A stretch of 64,000 nucleotides of DNA from Endotrypanum monterogeii (taxonomy: Eukaryota > Euglenozoa > Kinetoplastea > Trypanosomatida > Trypanosomatidae). Numbering within the stretch: the stretch's first letter is position 1; each line of letters opens with the position of its first letter. Position numbers and translations under genes: made by a program. The stretch is from positions 90,739 through 154,738 of the forward strand of contig KV784176.1 of assembly GCA_000333855.2 (NCBI GenBank), given 5' to 3'. A model generated the notes under the pieces. The model searched no databases. It was given only the letters and a program-made list of their open reading frames with translations, and had not been told where the DNA came from. Below, in pieces: positions 38,280 to 51,400 of the stretch.

Positions 38280-39849
38280 GAGGCTTGCCTTCTCGTCTCA
38301 TACTTCAATGATATGAGGTTAAGAAATGGTCGAGCGATGCCACACGATTGCTGTTCATGCCAACCACACGCAAGCGAGAAAACAATACTCGATGAAGCAC
38401 CAGGTGGAAAACCCAACAATGGCATTTGAGCCTATCTACCGTCACGGGTGTTAGAGGGGGAAAAAACCGAAAGTTTCGTTAGCAAGCACTGTTCCTTTGT
38501 CGCTGCCATCTTGAAGAAAAAAAAAATTCGTTCCTCTAGGCGAAGTGCTCACCCGTTCCTGCCGGCTCGCATCCATACAATGTCTCATTTATGGTTCTCG
38601 AGGTGCATTGTCATCTCTTTTTTCCGCCCTGCCTCCACTTCCTTTTTACGGTCTATTCATAAGGTCGTGAAGGGGTGCATGTCACCTTTCCGTACCCGGG
38701 GGAGGCACCAGGAAAATTTGAGGCTCTGAAGTTTGCCTACCTCTCGCCACCTTATCTGTGGGCTTCTGGCGTCAACAGAACGTTCATGGAGTTGTGTGTC
38801 GATCCCATCCATCTACCCTCGACCTCCCTCATCTTTTCTGCTCTTTTTCTATTGCCCAGCCGCGGCCTGTACTCATCATCTGCTAGTCCAGTAATACCAA
38901 TCCCTTTCCCCCGTTTTTTTTTTTTGATTGTGTGTGTGTGTGTCCGCGTGCACTTGTTGTATGGTTGCTTCCCCCCGCCCCCTCCAAAACAAAAAGAAAC
39001 CCAAACGTGCAGGCACACAGCGTACCTTAACTCTCCTCTTCTCTCACACGTCCACGCTTTTCGAGTCCTTCGCACACACATACACACAACCCTACTCCTT
39101 TTCTTTCGAACACGCCGTTGTGCTTTGCCTTGGGAACCACAGTCATTGTAGACTACTTTGTCTTTTTTTTTGATCTCCTCCCCTCTTTCTCCCCCCCTCC
39201 CGTGTTCAGTGTCCAGCGGACGAGTAGGCATTCCCTCTCTTCCTCTTATCGCACTTCCTTTTCCTTGTCGCTTCCCCCCCCTTTTTTTTGTTCAGCACTC
39301 TGTGCATACTCTCGGTGCATATTGCTGTGTCTTCGACATCCCGTCGCTCTTGTCAGTTTTTTTTTTTTATCTTCCGCTTTCCATCTTTGTGGTTCTTCCC
39401 CTCCGCCCCCTTACTCACAGACGCTGCGTATCCCTTTCTCTCCCCCTTCTTGGATGAGTATGCAGTTCACCTCCATTACTTTGCGTGCCCAGAGATTTTG
39501 ATTGTGGTTTGTTGCCTTCCTTAAAAAAAAAAAATTGGGCGTTTTTTTTTCTGTTTGTTTGTTTTCCTTGTGCCCACGGCGAGAGACAACCGGCTCGCAG
39601 CTTTTAGTTGCACCCTGACGACCTACACCTCCGCTACACCAGCGGTGCCTCCTATCGACACACCCATCCGCAGGGAACATCTGCATTTGATATTCTCCCA
39701 GAGAAGAGGAGCAGAGTGTAGTTTGTCGCCTTGTGGAGGAGGAGTTTTTTTTTGTTTGGTGTTGCTGTTCCAAAAAAGGAAGAGAGAGAGAGAGACGGAA
39801 CGTGCCCAGTTGAGCTGATATAAAAGTGGAGGACACACACCCACACACC

Positions 39850-42800
39850 ATGAGCCAGGGATACAACAGTTACTATAGCCAGAGTGCGCCTCATGGGGCC
39901 GTGTACAGCGGCAATACGGAGAGCTACGGCGCAGTCGCTGCAGTCACAGCACACGCGACTGCCGCCGGCGTCGGTGGTGGGTACGGAGGGTATGATGTGC
40001 AGGCACAGCAACAGTCGGCGCAGGGTGGTGCCTACGGTTCGCTGCATTCATCAGCAACCGGTGCGTGGGGTAGCACCTATCAAGATCCCAATCAATATAA
40101 TCGCGGTGTTGCCACTACAGCACTGGTGCCGTCACACGAGCATTATGCGATGAACGCGCAAAACACAGCCTCTAGCGGTTCCCTAGGCCCATCCAACGTT
40201 TACGCGCAGGGGGTTACGACCACAGCCGGAAATGGAGGCGTCAATGTTGCGGCGTCCAGCAGCGGAGCCCACGCTGGTGCAGGTCATATGAACTTCTACG
40301 GCTCTGTCACGTCACAGCCGATGCAGCAAGCACTCCAGCAGCAGCAGCAGCAGCAGCCTCAAGGCGCGTACTGCGGTAACACGAATGCGCTTGAGCTGAA
40401 CAGGACAGCAGCAGCAGCTGCTTCGCTCCCTGCGCCAGCCAGTGCCAACGCAACGGACGAGAATGGACTTCGATGGACCTGGTCGTGCTACCCCACCACG
40501 CAGAAATCGAAGGGGAAGGAGAATGTTTCCGCGGCATCGTTGGCGATGCCAGAGATGGTGATTCCGATGAGCTGCATGTACACACCCCTGCATCCTATCG
40601 ATCCTACCCATCTCGTCCTGGGAGCCTCCATTGAAGAGCTGCGTTGCACCAACTGTGGAGCCTACTGCAGCGTGCACAGTCAGCGAGAGGTTGGGAAGTA
40701 TTGGGTCTGTTTGTCCTGCAAACGCCGGAATTCGTTTCAGAGCAACACAGCTGTTACGGAGCACCATCCAGTCCTCATGTACGAGACTGTGGAGTATGTG
40801 CTTGCAAGCCCGCCTGTGCCACCGCACGCGCAGTCCGCTCCAACGTTTATCTTTGTGGTGGACACGTGTATTCCTTCAGGTGAGATGGCGTCTTTGCGCT
40901 CATCCCTCCTGGAGTCGCTGCAGTACCTGCCGCGCAACGCCCTTGTCGGCTTTATCTCCTTTGGTGCGACGGTCTCTGTGTGGGAGCTGGGGATACAGCC
41001 TGGGGTGGGTCTTCGCAAGTGTTATCTCCTCCGCGGTAATACGCCGAACTCAGTCGAGTCGCTCCAGGGCATGCTGCAGGTCTCGGATAGCCAACCCGTG
41101 CGAGGGCGGCTGCTGGCGCCGTTGGGTGAGGTGGAGGCTGTGCTTACCGCGTTGATCGAGGAACTCGAGGAGGATAGCGCCGCTGTACCGTCGTCGAAGC
41201 GGCCACTGCGGGCGACTTCGACGGCGGTGGAGGCGGCGACATACTTGATGGAGGCCCTTGCACCACCACGCCTCTCAGCGCAGCAGCAGCAGCAATACGT
41301 GCTGTACAGCAAGAGCATGAAAACCCCCACATCCTCGGAGGTCAACACCAAGATGGGCAAGATTATTCTTTTCACGGGAGGCCCATGCACGCGCGGCCCT
41401 GGCGCTGTCATCGGCACAGACAAGGCGGATATGATGCGCTTTCATCGGGACATCATCGAGGGCAACACGCCATACTACGAGGCGGCCTTTCATTTCTATA
41501 ACGCACTCGAGCCGCGGCTGATAGCCACGAGCACGTGCCTGGACGTCTTTGCCCAGTCTCTGGATCAGGTGGGTGTGATGGAGATGCGGCGTTGCATTGA
41601 CAATACGGGTGGTACACTTATTGTCGAAGATGAGACAACAGATATAATGTTTCTGGAGTCACTGAAGCGCTATTGGCAGCGATGCGACCTGCGCTCCGGA
41701 GCGGAGCACGCGGCGGCAGCGACTCAAAGGGGTCCGACCGCCTCGGGTGAGGGCGGCACTTATGTCAAGGACAACTACACCGCTGAATGCGGATTTGGTG
41801 TGCACATGGAAGTGAATACGTCTGTAGGCACGCTGCTGCGTGGTGCGCTCGGCCCGTGCAATGTGGACGTGGACGCGAATAAGCGCGGCCCTACTCGGCA
41901 AACCTCACCGCTGGAGATTGGGACGGGTGGCACGACGCGTTGGTGTGTCAGTCATCTCGATAAGTGCATCTCTCTCTCTTTTTTGTTTGACACGGCGACG
42001 GCCAACAGCGCGCAAGGCTGCGCTGAGAGTGTTCATGAGAAGCGATTTATTCAGTTCGTGACTCGCTACACCACACCGCGCGGTGAACAGCGGGTGCGGG
42101 TCACGAGTATTGTTCAGCCTATCGCCCCGCCGGAGGTACCGCCAGAGTACTACGCGAAGTCAGGGGCCTTCGATCAGACGTGCGCAGCAACCATCGTGGC
42201 GCGCATGGCGGTGAGCATCTTAGAGAAACACCCGGGTAGGTGGGATGATGCCAAGCGGTGGCTGGACACGCTGCTCGTTCGCTTCGTGAGACGCTATTCC
42301 ACCTTTTCTCCAGGACAGCCCAACACGCTGCGTCTGGACCCGTGCCTCTCCCTCTTCCCGTCTTTCATGTACAATCTGCGTCGCTCGGAGTACTTCATGG
42401 TGCTCAACATCTCCCCCGACGAGACAACGTTCAAGCGTCATTGGCTTCTGCGGGAATCTGTGGAGAACTGCATGCTCATGATCCAACCAACGCTGGACTC
42501 GTATGATATGGAAAAACCCTTCTCCACACCCATGCAGCTGGACAGTAGCAGTCTGCGACACGACAACATCGTGCTGATGGACGCCTACTTCAACGTTCAC
42601 GTGATGTGGGGCAGCGTCGTATACCAGTGGATCGAGGCAGCCTACCACGAGAATCCAGAGTATGCAAACTTTGCAGATCTGCTGGAGGCAGCTGAGCAAG
42701 ATGCGCAGGCTATTTTGTCGAGTCGCTATCCGTATCCGCGCTTCTCCCGCACGGACGCCGACGGCTCGGAGGCGCGCCACGTCAAAACGCGTGTGAATCC

Positions 42801-42960
42801 AGCGACCAACTACCACAACTCTGCCGTGCAGTACGTCGCGGGGTCTAACGGGGCAGTGGAGCAAGCCGACGTGATATATACAGATGACGCGTCCATCATG
42901 ACTTTCATGACATCTCTCAAGAAGGCTGTTGTCGCTGCCGACAAGGATGCGAAGGAGTAG
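39850..42960 (+). CDS. SEC24: COPII coat protein Sec24, 1036 aa
   Basis: Sec24 is the cargo-binding subunit of the inner COPII coat, paired with Sec23 on ER exit sites. The N-terminal ~200 residues are low complexity, rich in Gly, Ala, Gln, Ser and Tyr, as in other Sec24s. A zinc finger follows with C266, C269, C287 and C290 (LRCTNCGAYC and WVCLSCKRRN). Then come the vWA-like trunk (from TFIFVVDTCIPSGEMASL, through ALVGFISFGATVSVWEL and GKIILFTGGPCTRGPG), the beta-sandwich, the all-helical region (CAATIVARMAVSILEKHPGR) and a gelsolin-type C-terminus. The ATG at 39850 is used; the frame opens at a GTG 24 nt earlier. Length is normal for the family. Kinetoplastids have two Sec24 paralogues; I cannot tell which this is from sequence alone. 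Confidence 0.92.
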   Translation: MSQGYNSYYSQSAPHGAVYSGNTESYGAVAAVTAHATAAGVGGGYGGYDVQAQQQSAQGGAYGSLHSSATGAWGSTYQDPNQYNRGVATTALVPSHEHYAMNAQNTASSGSLGPSNVYAQGVTTTAGNGGVNVAASSSGAHAGAGHMNFYGSVTSQPMQQALQQQQQQQPQGAYCGNTNALELNRTAAAAASLPAPASANATDENGLRWTWSCYPTTQKSKGKENVSAASLAMPEMVIPMSCMYTPLHPIDPTHLVLGASIEELRCTNCGAYCSVHSQREVGKYWVCLSCKRRNSFQSNTAVTEHHPVLMYETVEYVLASPPVPPHAQSAPTFIFVVDTCIPSGEMASLRSSLLESLQYLPRNALVGFISFGATVSVWELGIQPGVGLRKCYLLRGNTPNSVESLQGMLQVSDSQPVRGRLLAPLGEVEAVLTALIEELEEDSAAVPSSKRPLRATSTAVEAATYLMEALAPPRLSAQQQQQYVLYSKSMKTPTSSEVNTKMGKIILFTGGPCTRGPGAVIGTDKADMMRFHRDIIEGNTPYYEAAFHFYNALEPRLIATSTCLDVFAQSLDQVGVMEMRRCIDNTGGTLIVEDETTDIMFLESLKRYWQRCDLRSGAEHAAAATQRGPTASGEGGTYVKDNYTAECGFGVHMEVNTSVGTLLRGALGPCNVDVDANKRGPTRQTSPLEIGTGGTTRWCVSHLDKCISLSFLFDTATANSAQGCAESVHEKRFIQFVTRYTTPRGEQRVRVTSIVQPIAPPEVPPEYYAKSGAFDQTCAATIVARMAVSILEKHPGRWDDAKRWLDTLLVRFVRRYSTFSPGQPNTLRLDPCLSLFPSFMYNLRRSEYFMVLNISPDETTFKRHWLLRESVENCMLMIQPTLDSYDMEKPFSTPMQLDSSSLRHDNIVLMDAYFNVHVMWGSVVYQWIEAAYHENPEYANFADLLEAAEQDAQAILSSRYPYPRFSRTDADGSEARHVKTRVNPATNYHNSAVQYVAGSNGAVEQADVIYTDDASIMTFMTSLKKAVVAADKDAKE

Positions 42961-43758
42961 CGCAAGGGTTTCCTTTCCTTCCAAACGCCCCTCCTTTTTG
43001 CGTGTTATCGTTCTGCACCCCTCACACTTGCTGTGCTTCGTAGGCCTGATCTGTCCTTCATTCGAAGCCTTTGCACCCCGCCCCCCTCCCCTGCTCCGTA
43101 GCTACTTCGGTGTTTGTTTGTATTGTATATAATTAGTGCCAATCTATCTTTGAGGTGATTTTCACATTCCATGACGTCCTGCGTAACCCAAACAAAAGGG
43201 TGGCAAAGCAAGTGTGTTTCTATGTGTGTTTCTATGTGTGTGTGTGTGTGTGTGTTCTGGATTGCTTGTCTCCTATATATTATATATTTCACTGTTTCCG
43301 TCTCCTCCTTTTTTCTCCTCTCGTGCGCACTTTTTTTTTTGCTGTTGTTTGTTCTTGTCTTTTTCTGTGGGGCACCTATTTTATACTTGAACAATGGTTG
43401 GGTGCAAGCGACAGAGAGAAGCAAGAGGGAGGGAGGGAGAAGACTGCGTGGTGATCATGGTGTTGTTGTCTGTCCTTCCCGTGCCCACTGTGTCTAGAAA
43501 GGGAAGGAAGGGGGTGAAAAGGGGCGTGACTGCTTGAGTTACGTCTTGGGTTTTCTCACCATTGATGTGGATGGCTTTCGCCTTCTTTTTTTTTTTGTTT
43601 CGCCCTTCATATTGCTTGTGGGTCTCACATCTTTTTTTCCCCATTTATCCTTAATCCGGTGGAGGGAATGAAGGGGGGGGGCTCGTGTTGGTGAGGTGGG
43701 TCGTTGCCCGTGGCCCATACTTGATGCATGTGTCTGTGCCTACAGGTCTATAATTTTC

Positions 43759-43760
<2 letters not shown>

Positions 43761-43800
<40 letters not shown>
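43761..43800 (+). repeat. (TG)20 microsatellite
   Basis: Twenty uninterrupted TG units, the longest pure dinucleotide repeat in the window. Confidence 0.95.
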
Positions 43801-43802
<2 letters not shown>

Positions 43803-45345
43803 CCACCGCTTTTTGAGATGAAGGATGGAGAAGGGGAGAAAGTGATTTTCCAGTTTCTCCTAGACTGTTTTTCACCGACGATAACTCAAACTAAAAATAA
43901 AAAGAAGCACTGCCGTCAGGGGAGGGGGTTGAGTTTGATGTCTGCTTTTTATGCGAGAAAATACAGATCTTTAAGTACGCTACAGCTGCGATGTTAAGCT
44001 CCTCCCCTGCTCTGTTGTCCTCCTAGCTCTCTCTCTCTCTCACCGATACTGATAAAGGCTGCCTTCCCTGGATGCGGCATACAGTACATACGTGACGCGT
44101 GGGCCTGATAACTTCATCACTCAAAAACCACACAGCTGGTGTGTGTGTGTCTCATCTGCTGCTGCCGCTGCCTCATCTTCTTTCCCATCCTTCCTGCTCT
44201 GTTTTTCCTCTCTTTCTCTTTCTCCATGATTGTGGAACGCATCTTTTATTTATCGTGCATTCCCATTTTTTTTTTTTTACTATTCCCCGACACTGATTAA
44301 TTCATGACGCTCACCTGCTCTTTTTCTGCCTGTCTGTTGCCTTCACGACTGACCCTTGCAAGAGTACCGCTCGCACGCCCTGACCCCGCGCTCCCGTTTT
44401 GTTCCCCCCCACAAACACACAGACACACATCTGCTACACGTATTCCGCTTTTATTTCTATCGTACCAGTCTGTCTGCCTGCCACCGACATATCTTATTCG
44501 TGTACAGTGGAGCAGCTTGAAGAGTGCTGGAGGACGGCGAACTTAAAAATTAAGAGCGGTAGTTGACAAAAACAGCACAGCAAGGGAAAAAAAAAATCAT
44601 CAGTGTCTTCCTTCCCCGTTGCCTTGTACTGCACACCTGAAGTTTTTTGTTCTGTTCCTCAGACCCCCTCCCTCCCCCCCTCCTCCCTCCCCCGGCAACA
44701 AAAACAAGAACAAAAAATATAGACGCACATTTTGACAGTGCGGCACGTACTTCTCTCCACCTTGGAGACAGGGGGATTATATATATATATATATATATTT
44801 AAGACGAATTCTTTTTTCTTTTGTCTCCCCGCTTCCATATTCTTGTCCCGTCTTTGCTTGCATCTCGTTTTGTTTTTGCAATATTTTATCTATTGAGATT
44901 CTCTCTTTCTTTATAAAGATATATTTCCCCCTTATTCTCATTTTGAAGAAAGAAAAAGCGGCAAAGGTGTGTTTGTGTTTTTGCCGTTTTTCTTTGCTTG
45001 TGTCTGTGAAAAAAAAAAAAACGCTAAGGGGTCAGGTTTGTGTCTGTGTGGATCCCCTCGAATTGCCCTCCCCCTTTCCTTCCCCGGTGTTGTGTGATGC
45101 GAGAAAAGAAACGCTGTTGTCAACTTCAAAATAGAAACTGCAACGTTTGCAAGGGTCAGTGCGACACATATCCAAAACAAGTAGACTTGATAAAGACGGC
45201 AGGAGAGGTTTAGCGCTTATCTCCGCCGTCGAAACAATTTTGAGTTTTTATTTATTTATTTACTATTACTCGATCTTGAAAAAAAAAAATATATTTACGT
45301 TCAATTTTCTTTTTTTTTTTATACCAGTAATCCAGCGCTCCGAAA

Positions 45346-45375
45346 ATATTACTTTTTGTTATTGGTTTTCTCCAG
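45346..45375 (+). promoter_or_regulatory. Predicted spliced-leader acceptor for the hydrolase gene
   Basis: A T/C-rich stretch ends in TCTCCAG, AG at 45374-45375, 85 nt upstream of the ATG at 45460. Confidence 0.5.
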
Positions 45376-45459
45376 AGAGCAGAGAAGATCTTGTCTTATG
45401 ATTTGAGCAGTTGCGGTGGTGCTGTGGCAGAGCCTGCGTCTCACACGTTTGTCGTCGTC

Positions 45460-48400
45460 ATGTCTGTGACCAGCTTCATCGCATACGTGCTCCTGTGCGT
45501 TTATTATGCTTCACGCACTACGCTGATTTTTTTCGTGGAAATTATTTTTTTCTTGCCTTTCTACTACTTTGTGGAGCGGCACGACATTCCTAGCGTCTGG
45601 CTGGGACGCCGTGGGGAGGCGCAGGTGCAGCCAGTGCACTTGGCTGCCCCCTACCTCACCAAGAATTCGCGGGAACACGATGTACTCAACGGAAGCGACA
45701 CCATTGGTGTCATGGAGGTGTCCGCTGGGGTCGAGCTGCGCAGCGACATCACAAGGAAAGCGGTCGACAGCGTCTGCGTTGTATCGCGCAAGGCTATCCG
45801 CCGCATCCAATCTCTTCGCACAGAGGAGAGGTCGTCCTGGTGGTGGCCGCAGGTGGGACGTTGCCGAGACCCTCTCTCACCTACGCCTTCATCGGAGGCA
45901 CCGCACCAGCGTCAGCAGCAACCGGGCCACCCGATCCCGCGTAGCTCGAACAATCGCCCATGGCTGTCTGTGACCCAATCGAGGCATGACGTGAGCCTAG
46001 ACGATAGCGACAGTGCGATGGCAACGAATGGGCCATGGCCCCAGGACGGAAAGAAGACGATGCCCCGTGAAAAGGCCCTTCAACGGCACCCTACTTCCAC
46101 TCCGAAGTTTTCCGTAGGGCGGGAGGCAAGCCCGGCGGATCTGACGACAACAGCGACGACGCCGCTCTCCACACTGGTGCGCCCGCGCGCGTTGAGCGTT
46201 GGAGCGAGTGCTCTCGATATCACTCCACTACTAAGCAGTGAGACCTACACAGGGAGTGTGCTGATGCCCATCGATCCCCCGAGCACCACCACGCAGACCT
46301 CTGAGGCTATGCAATGGCTACAAAGTCCCCAACGACGCCTCGTCGGCTGTGACTTCCTGGAGAAAGACGTGTCATGCACTAGCTTCATGGAGCTACTGAG
46401 CGGCTCAGCACGTGAGGTTGTAGACGGCGACCACCAGTTTCCGAGTGTGACGGACGCTTTTTTCCGTGATGTGGACCTGAATGTTTTGCATTCTGCCGAA
46501 GCGCTGCAGAGGCACGGGTATCTTCCGGCGTCACTGCACGGGCGTGGTGGACTCGCCCAGGTGAAAGGTTTCGTGTCCCCACACGGTAGCCACCCACAGA
46601 GCAAGGCGGTTCCACGTCGCGTCTCGCCAAGCAGCGGACCTGTAGAGCGAAGCATCGGTGCGTTACAGGATTATATATGCGCGACAGTGCCTGCGTGGTG
46701 TAACGTCGTTGTCCAACCTATCCCCCTACGGCAATCAGCGACCCACGGAGACCCCATCTCAAGCTCATCCGCCTATGTTCGAGGTCAGTATGGGTTTCTG
46801 CCTCCCTGGTACGCTGTTCACGCGCGCGCGCAGTTGCTGTTGGCGCTGGCAGATCCTCTTCTGCGAATCGCTGCAGAGGTGATGTGCTGCCGGGGTTGGG
46901 TTACCTCGGCCAAATGCTCCCCTGAGCAAATGGAGAGTTCGCAGAATAAAGGTGCCAACACCGTGGGTTCAGTGACTGCCGCGTGCGTAGGAGAGGGGCC
47001 ACGCTCCCCGGATAACACTCGCGCAATATCTTCACCCGCGTTGACTGTACATCCACCGCGGCAAAGCATCACCGCTTTTTTTCTCGGGCCGATTTTCTTG
47101 TGCTTTCGCATTCTGCGTGATCTCGTCTACTTGGCGATGCACCATTTTAGGGCAGTGGGTCCGCATCGCGACACGCCGTGCATGCATTTCGCATCGCCTT
47201 TCGCAGCCGGCACCTCTTCCACAGACGGTGGTCTGCACATCTTACGTCGTTTAAAATGCAAGGTAAAGGCGCAAGTTCACCGCTACACGATGGATACACA
47301 ACATTCCTTTGAGACACTACGAACTGAAGAGTTGGCTCAGACGACAGTTTCACCGGTGGCAGCAACTAAGCACCTGGGGGGCAGTATCACCCTACCACAG
47401 CACGGTCTTTCGGGGATGACAACGTCTCGAGTAAGAGTGCCTGGTGCTGCGCGGTCCAGGGATCATGCTACATCTCTTTCTCCCCCTCTGTCCTCCGCCA
47501 TGCCATGCGCACCCCCGTGTCGGCGCTCGGTGGGTGTCTGTTGGCTTCATGGCCGCCGGCCTCCGATGTGGTCTGCTGCACCACCTGGAAATCGGTGCAC
47601 GACGTCGCCATCGCATCTTCCCTCACCTACTACGGCGTCAGCGGTGGTTGTGCTGCTGCTGTGTCCTTCTCTTTTGCAAGGGAGTGGTTTGTACCCCCAC
47701 ACCGTCACGCGACTGAGTCACTTGTGTCAGCTGCTCACGCTCGTGGGGGCCTGGCAATCGGGTCTCGCCACAGACACCACCACCACCACCACTGCGCCAG
47801 GTGGCGACGGCGACGGCGACGGTGGCGGGCCTCCTCGTCCGTGTCGAGGGGACTTTTTAATGAAGACGTCGACGATGACAAACGCGGCACAGAGTCGCGA
47901 CAACTCGACCCGCATTGATCTCCTCTCCAGCAACATTGCGCCAGGGAAAAAGAAGACGTGCGCCGCCGCGAATCCCTGCGCTAGCATCAACTCCAGCAAA
48001 GGAATTCCCTTTGCCGGGTCTGATGACAACTACCAAGCACCTCCGCAGGACTCTCATCACGCCGTGCCGCCAGTCACTTCATGTTCCCTCTATCCTGCAG
48101 TGCAGTGGTACGCAGCGGTGCCTGTGGTGGAGCTTCGTGCTCCGGCTACTTCCCAGGATGGTGACGATGATGTATCCATGCCTCCGCTCACGTTGAGGGA
48201 CCTGCGACAGGTCGTCGGGCTGCTGCGCCGCAAACTGGAGTTGGGCCCAGCTCCCCCAGAAAACGTTTCTGATCCCTTCTCCTCTGCTGCGGTGGGCGAT
48301 GCAAACTTTCCCTCTTCACATGACCAGTCCTTCGCGAAGGGCGCCTCGGCTGAGATCCCCGGTTTCCAGGCTCCCACACGTCAAGTGTATATTGTCGCGG

Positions 48401-51400
48401 TGGGCTGGTCGGAGGCTGCAAGTCCACTCTTGGAGTTGGCTATCACACAGCAGCAGCAACAGCAGCACCAAACACCGACTAGCAATGGTATCAAATCCGG
48501 AGGCGGCAGCCCTTCTGCGCAACCCCCTGCGGCGCGCCTTGATGGGGTTGTGTGCCTCTCGCATACGCTTTCGTCGACATTTCAGCTGCTTCCCCAGCAG
48601 CACGCACAGACGGTCGTCCTGGAACACACTGCGGTATCGTCGCCACTGCTCACCAGTCCCTTTGCGCAAGTCTCCCGCCGGAGAGCCGCCGACACTGGTG
48701 GTGATGGCAGTAGCGGCGGCACCTCGAGTCCGATAAATTCCTCCCTCAGCGCACCGTCACCGATGGCGTCCAGGCTGCACGCTTCGTTACACATGCCGCG
48801 CATCCTTTCGCGTCTGACCACCGGGCCAGCACGTCTGCTTCTCCTGCTGACCCGGATGCAGCTGATCGCCGATGCGCTGCTCTCTCATAGGCAGCATCAG
48901 GAATGGGTTCATCGGGGTGGGAAGGAGATGTTGACTCCCGTGAGAACTCCTGAGGCTTCGGGCGTGTGCTGGCCTCCAGGTATGCCGATCTCTACACCAC
49001 CCAAGGCCAAGACCCACAGACGACCTGGCGCGTCGTGGAAAGGGGTGGGCTGCCCAGAGCCACCTGGCATTTCTTTTTATCACATTTTACATCTTTTTCG
49101 CGAGGCTCGGGAAGAAGTCAACCGTGCACAGAGCGGTTTAAACAGGGCCAGCGTCACCTGGATCCATCATCAGCAGCGGCAGCATCAGCAGCAATCGCTA
49201 ACGCAGTCGGTGCACCGCCGAGCTGGGGTCAACATGAGTTTTTTTACATCCATGGGCAGTCTGTCCGCTGTGATGTCCAGTGTGCCGGACAGGAGAGTCG
49301 AGCTCGGCACGACGCGTGGGGCCACACGCGGACAACACGTACATTCTATTTTGAGTCCGGCAACCACTGTGTCACTCTCGTCCGTCTCCGCTGGTGCCAC
49401 TCGCTTCCCAGGTACAACGACCAACGGCCTGGCACAGCACAATCCCCATTTTGTGCCTGTTTCTAAATTTGCGCGCCACCTCCCATGCTTGGGGTCTTTA
49501 CCGTCGGCACCACTGGGGACGCCTTTGAGCAATGCCGCCTCCCCAAAGGTGTTCGCCGGTGCCAGCGTGCGTGCGAGTCCTCGGCGCGATCACGGAAACG
49601 AATCTCATGCGAACATACCCGTGACGCTCAGCTCGTGTGGTGGTGGAGGCTTGATGCTTTCCTCGTGGCGATCGGATCAGGGACCGGTGCCATCGCACGA
49701 GCAGCCACAATCGCTTTCTCGAGGTTACCTCGATAGCTGTGCACTGCCGATAGCGATGCCACCGGATCACTTACAAGACACATCGGTTTCCTGGGCTCTG
49801 CCGCGCCTAGAGACTGCCATGGACTGGGAGGAGCTGGCGCAGTCACCCCTGATGACCAAAGTTCAGCAGCAACAGCGTCTCGAAGTGGCCAACGCAACAG
49901 CCAATGACCTGCCATCTTTGCTCTCCGCCAACAACGTAACACTTGTGAGCAGCAGTGGAAGTCCTCGGCGCATTCGATCCACTTCACGATTTGAGGGAGA
50001 GACCATCTGGTTCACAGCAAACGGATCTACAGCGACCGCACCGTCTTCAGTTGTCGGCAACCGGCATCACGTCTCACGTTTGCACATGTCTACTGACGAC
50101 GTGATTGCCTCTTGTACGCTGCAGGTTGTCTCGCCGACTCACCGGCCAGCAGTCCACTTCCCTGGAAAGGAGGGGACCACCGTAGCGGTTTCCCCAGCGG
50201 TCACGCCCCACAGTGCTCCACCTCCCAGTTACAGAGAGTGGTGTAGCGACACTGTAGATGAGAATACATTTGTCAGCGCTGGGGATGGGGCCTGCAGTGC
50301 TTCCTCTGTCGCTGTGCCCCTCATGCAGTCAACTGGCTTCTGTACCGCACTGGAAAGCGACCGAGACTCCTCTGAGGACACATCCGCAGATGTTTTTTCC
50401 GGAAGTGAGAACCCCTGCAGTGAACAGTTTGGCAGCTTCGATGCGCCACCTGTGCTATCCTTGACGAACTCCCAGCTTGTGAGCAGAGCTGACGCGACGC
50501 AGGCGTTTATGCCGTTCACACCCACGGTGGATGGCAACACCAGCGAGTTGTGTGCTGCAGGGGCAGAGGGCGAGCAAGGAGCCACACCTTCCTCCAGTGG
50601 ACAACCTGCGTCCAAGGGGTCGGTGTTGCCGTGCCCTGCCAAACCCGCTACACCAGCGAGGTCGCCGGCGTCGCGCAGCAATCCACCGTCGATTTCGCCC
50701 CAGCTGGAATCGACCGTGGCGATGCCACATCTTGAGGATCAGAATCCCATACCGTACCCTGCACCTTCTCGGGTCTCCGCATTATCCCCGCAGACGGCCG
50801 CGTTGGTGGAGCTGCGGGTGCGCTCTGCGCAGCATGCAGCTCTCGTTCAGCGCATTACGGTGCCGACATTGCTCATACATGCTCGAGATGACCCCGTCGC
50901 CCCAATATCGACGGTCCCCTTTACGTTGTTACAGGCGAATCCATGGATAACAACTGTGCTGACGCGGCGTGGCAGCCACGCAGTCTTCATGGAGGGTGTA
51001 TCAGAGGTGTGGCGGCGACCACGCCTGGTACTGACGGAGCGGGTGTGCCCAGCTGATACAGGGCGTCCGCTCCACAGCACCGGTGCGGCAGCGGAGAGGG
51101 GTTACTGGCCAGGCCGAGTGTTTGACGACGTCTGCATCGGATCCAGCGCTCAAATCAAACCTCGCCGCGGCTCGCTTTCGGTGTCTTCGAATGGGGGGAG
51201 GAGCAACACCCAGCCTCTGCCGCCAGCGTTCCCAGCGATGACCACAAGCCCTGGAGCGTCTGCGGTGGGGGTCGCCGCTCAGACGCACGGCCTTTCTTCT
51301 TCCCCACAGGAAAGGAGCTTGAATTTGTCAGGGAGTGGCCATAAAAAAAACTTTTCCTTTGTTCAGTTCAGCAACTCCAGCAGCAGCGAGGACTTCGCCA

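Larger units (their letters stand above)
37847..39849 (+). other. Intercoding region (2 kb), no gene seen
   Basis: GT repeats at 37909-37930 and 38129-38158, a CCCCCT hexamer repeat at 38250-38279, and many T/C-rich tracts. A long pyrimidine tract (about 39357-39417) ends in AG at 39419-39420 and is one candidate acceptor for the Sec24 gene. Open frames here translate the pyrimidine tracts. Confidence 0.6.
42961..45459 (+). other. Intercoding region (2.5 kb), no gene seen
   Basis: A (TG)20 run at 43761-43800, AT repeats near 44778-44799, and many homopolymer and C/T-rich tracts. Two pyrimidine tracts ending in AG (45325-45326 and 45374-45375) precede the next gene. No coding sequence is supported. 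Confidence 0.6.

Noticed and set aside
42220..42984. Antisense ORF of 254 codons opposite Sec24
   Set aside because: Shadow of the conserved Sec24 frame; no family resemblance.
47505..47918. Alternative-frame ORF of 137 codons in the hydrolase gene, with a poly-His run
   Set aside because: The main frame has a hydrolase-like strand here (VVVLLLCPSLLQGS), so no frameshift is needed; the poly-His is the shifted reading of ACC repeats.
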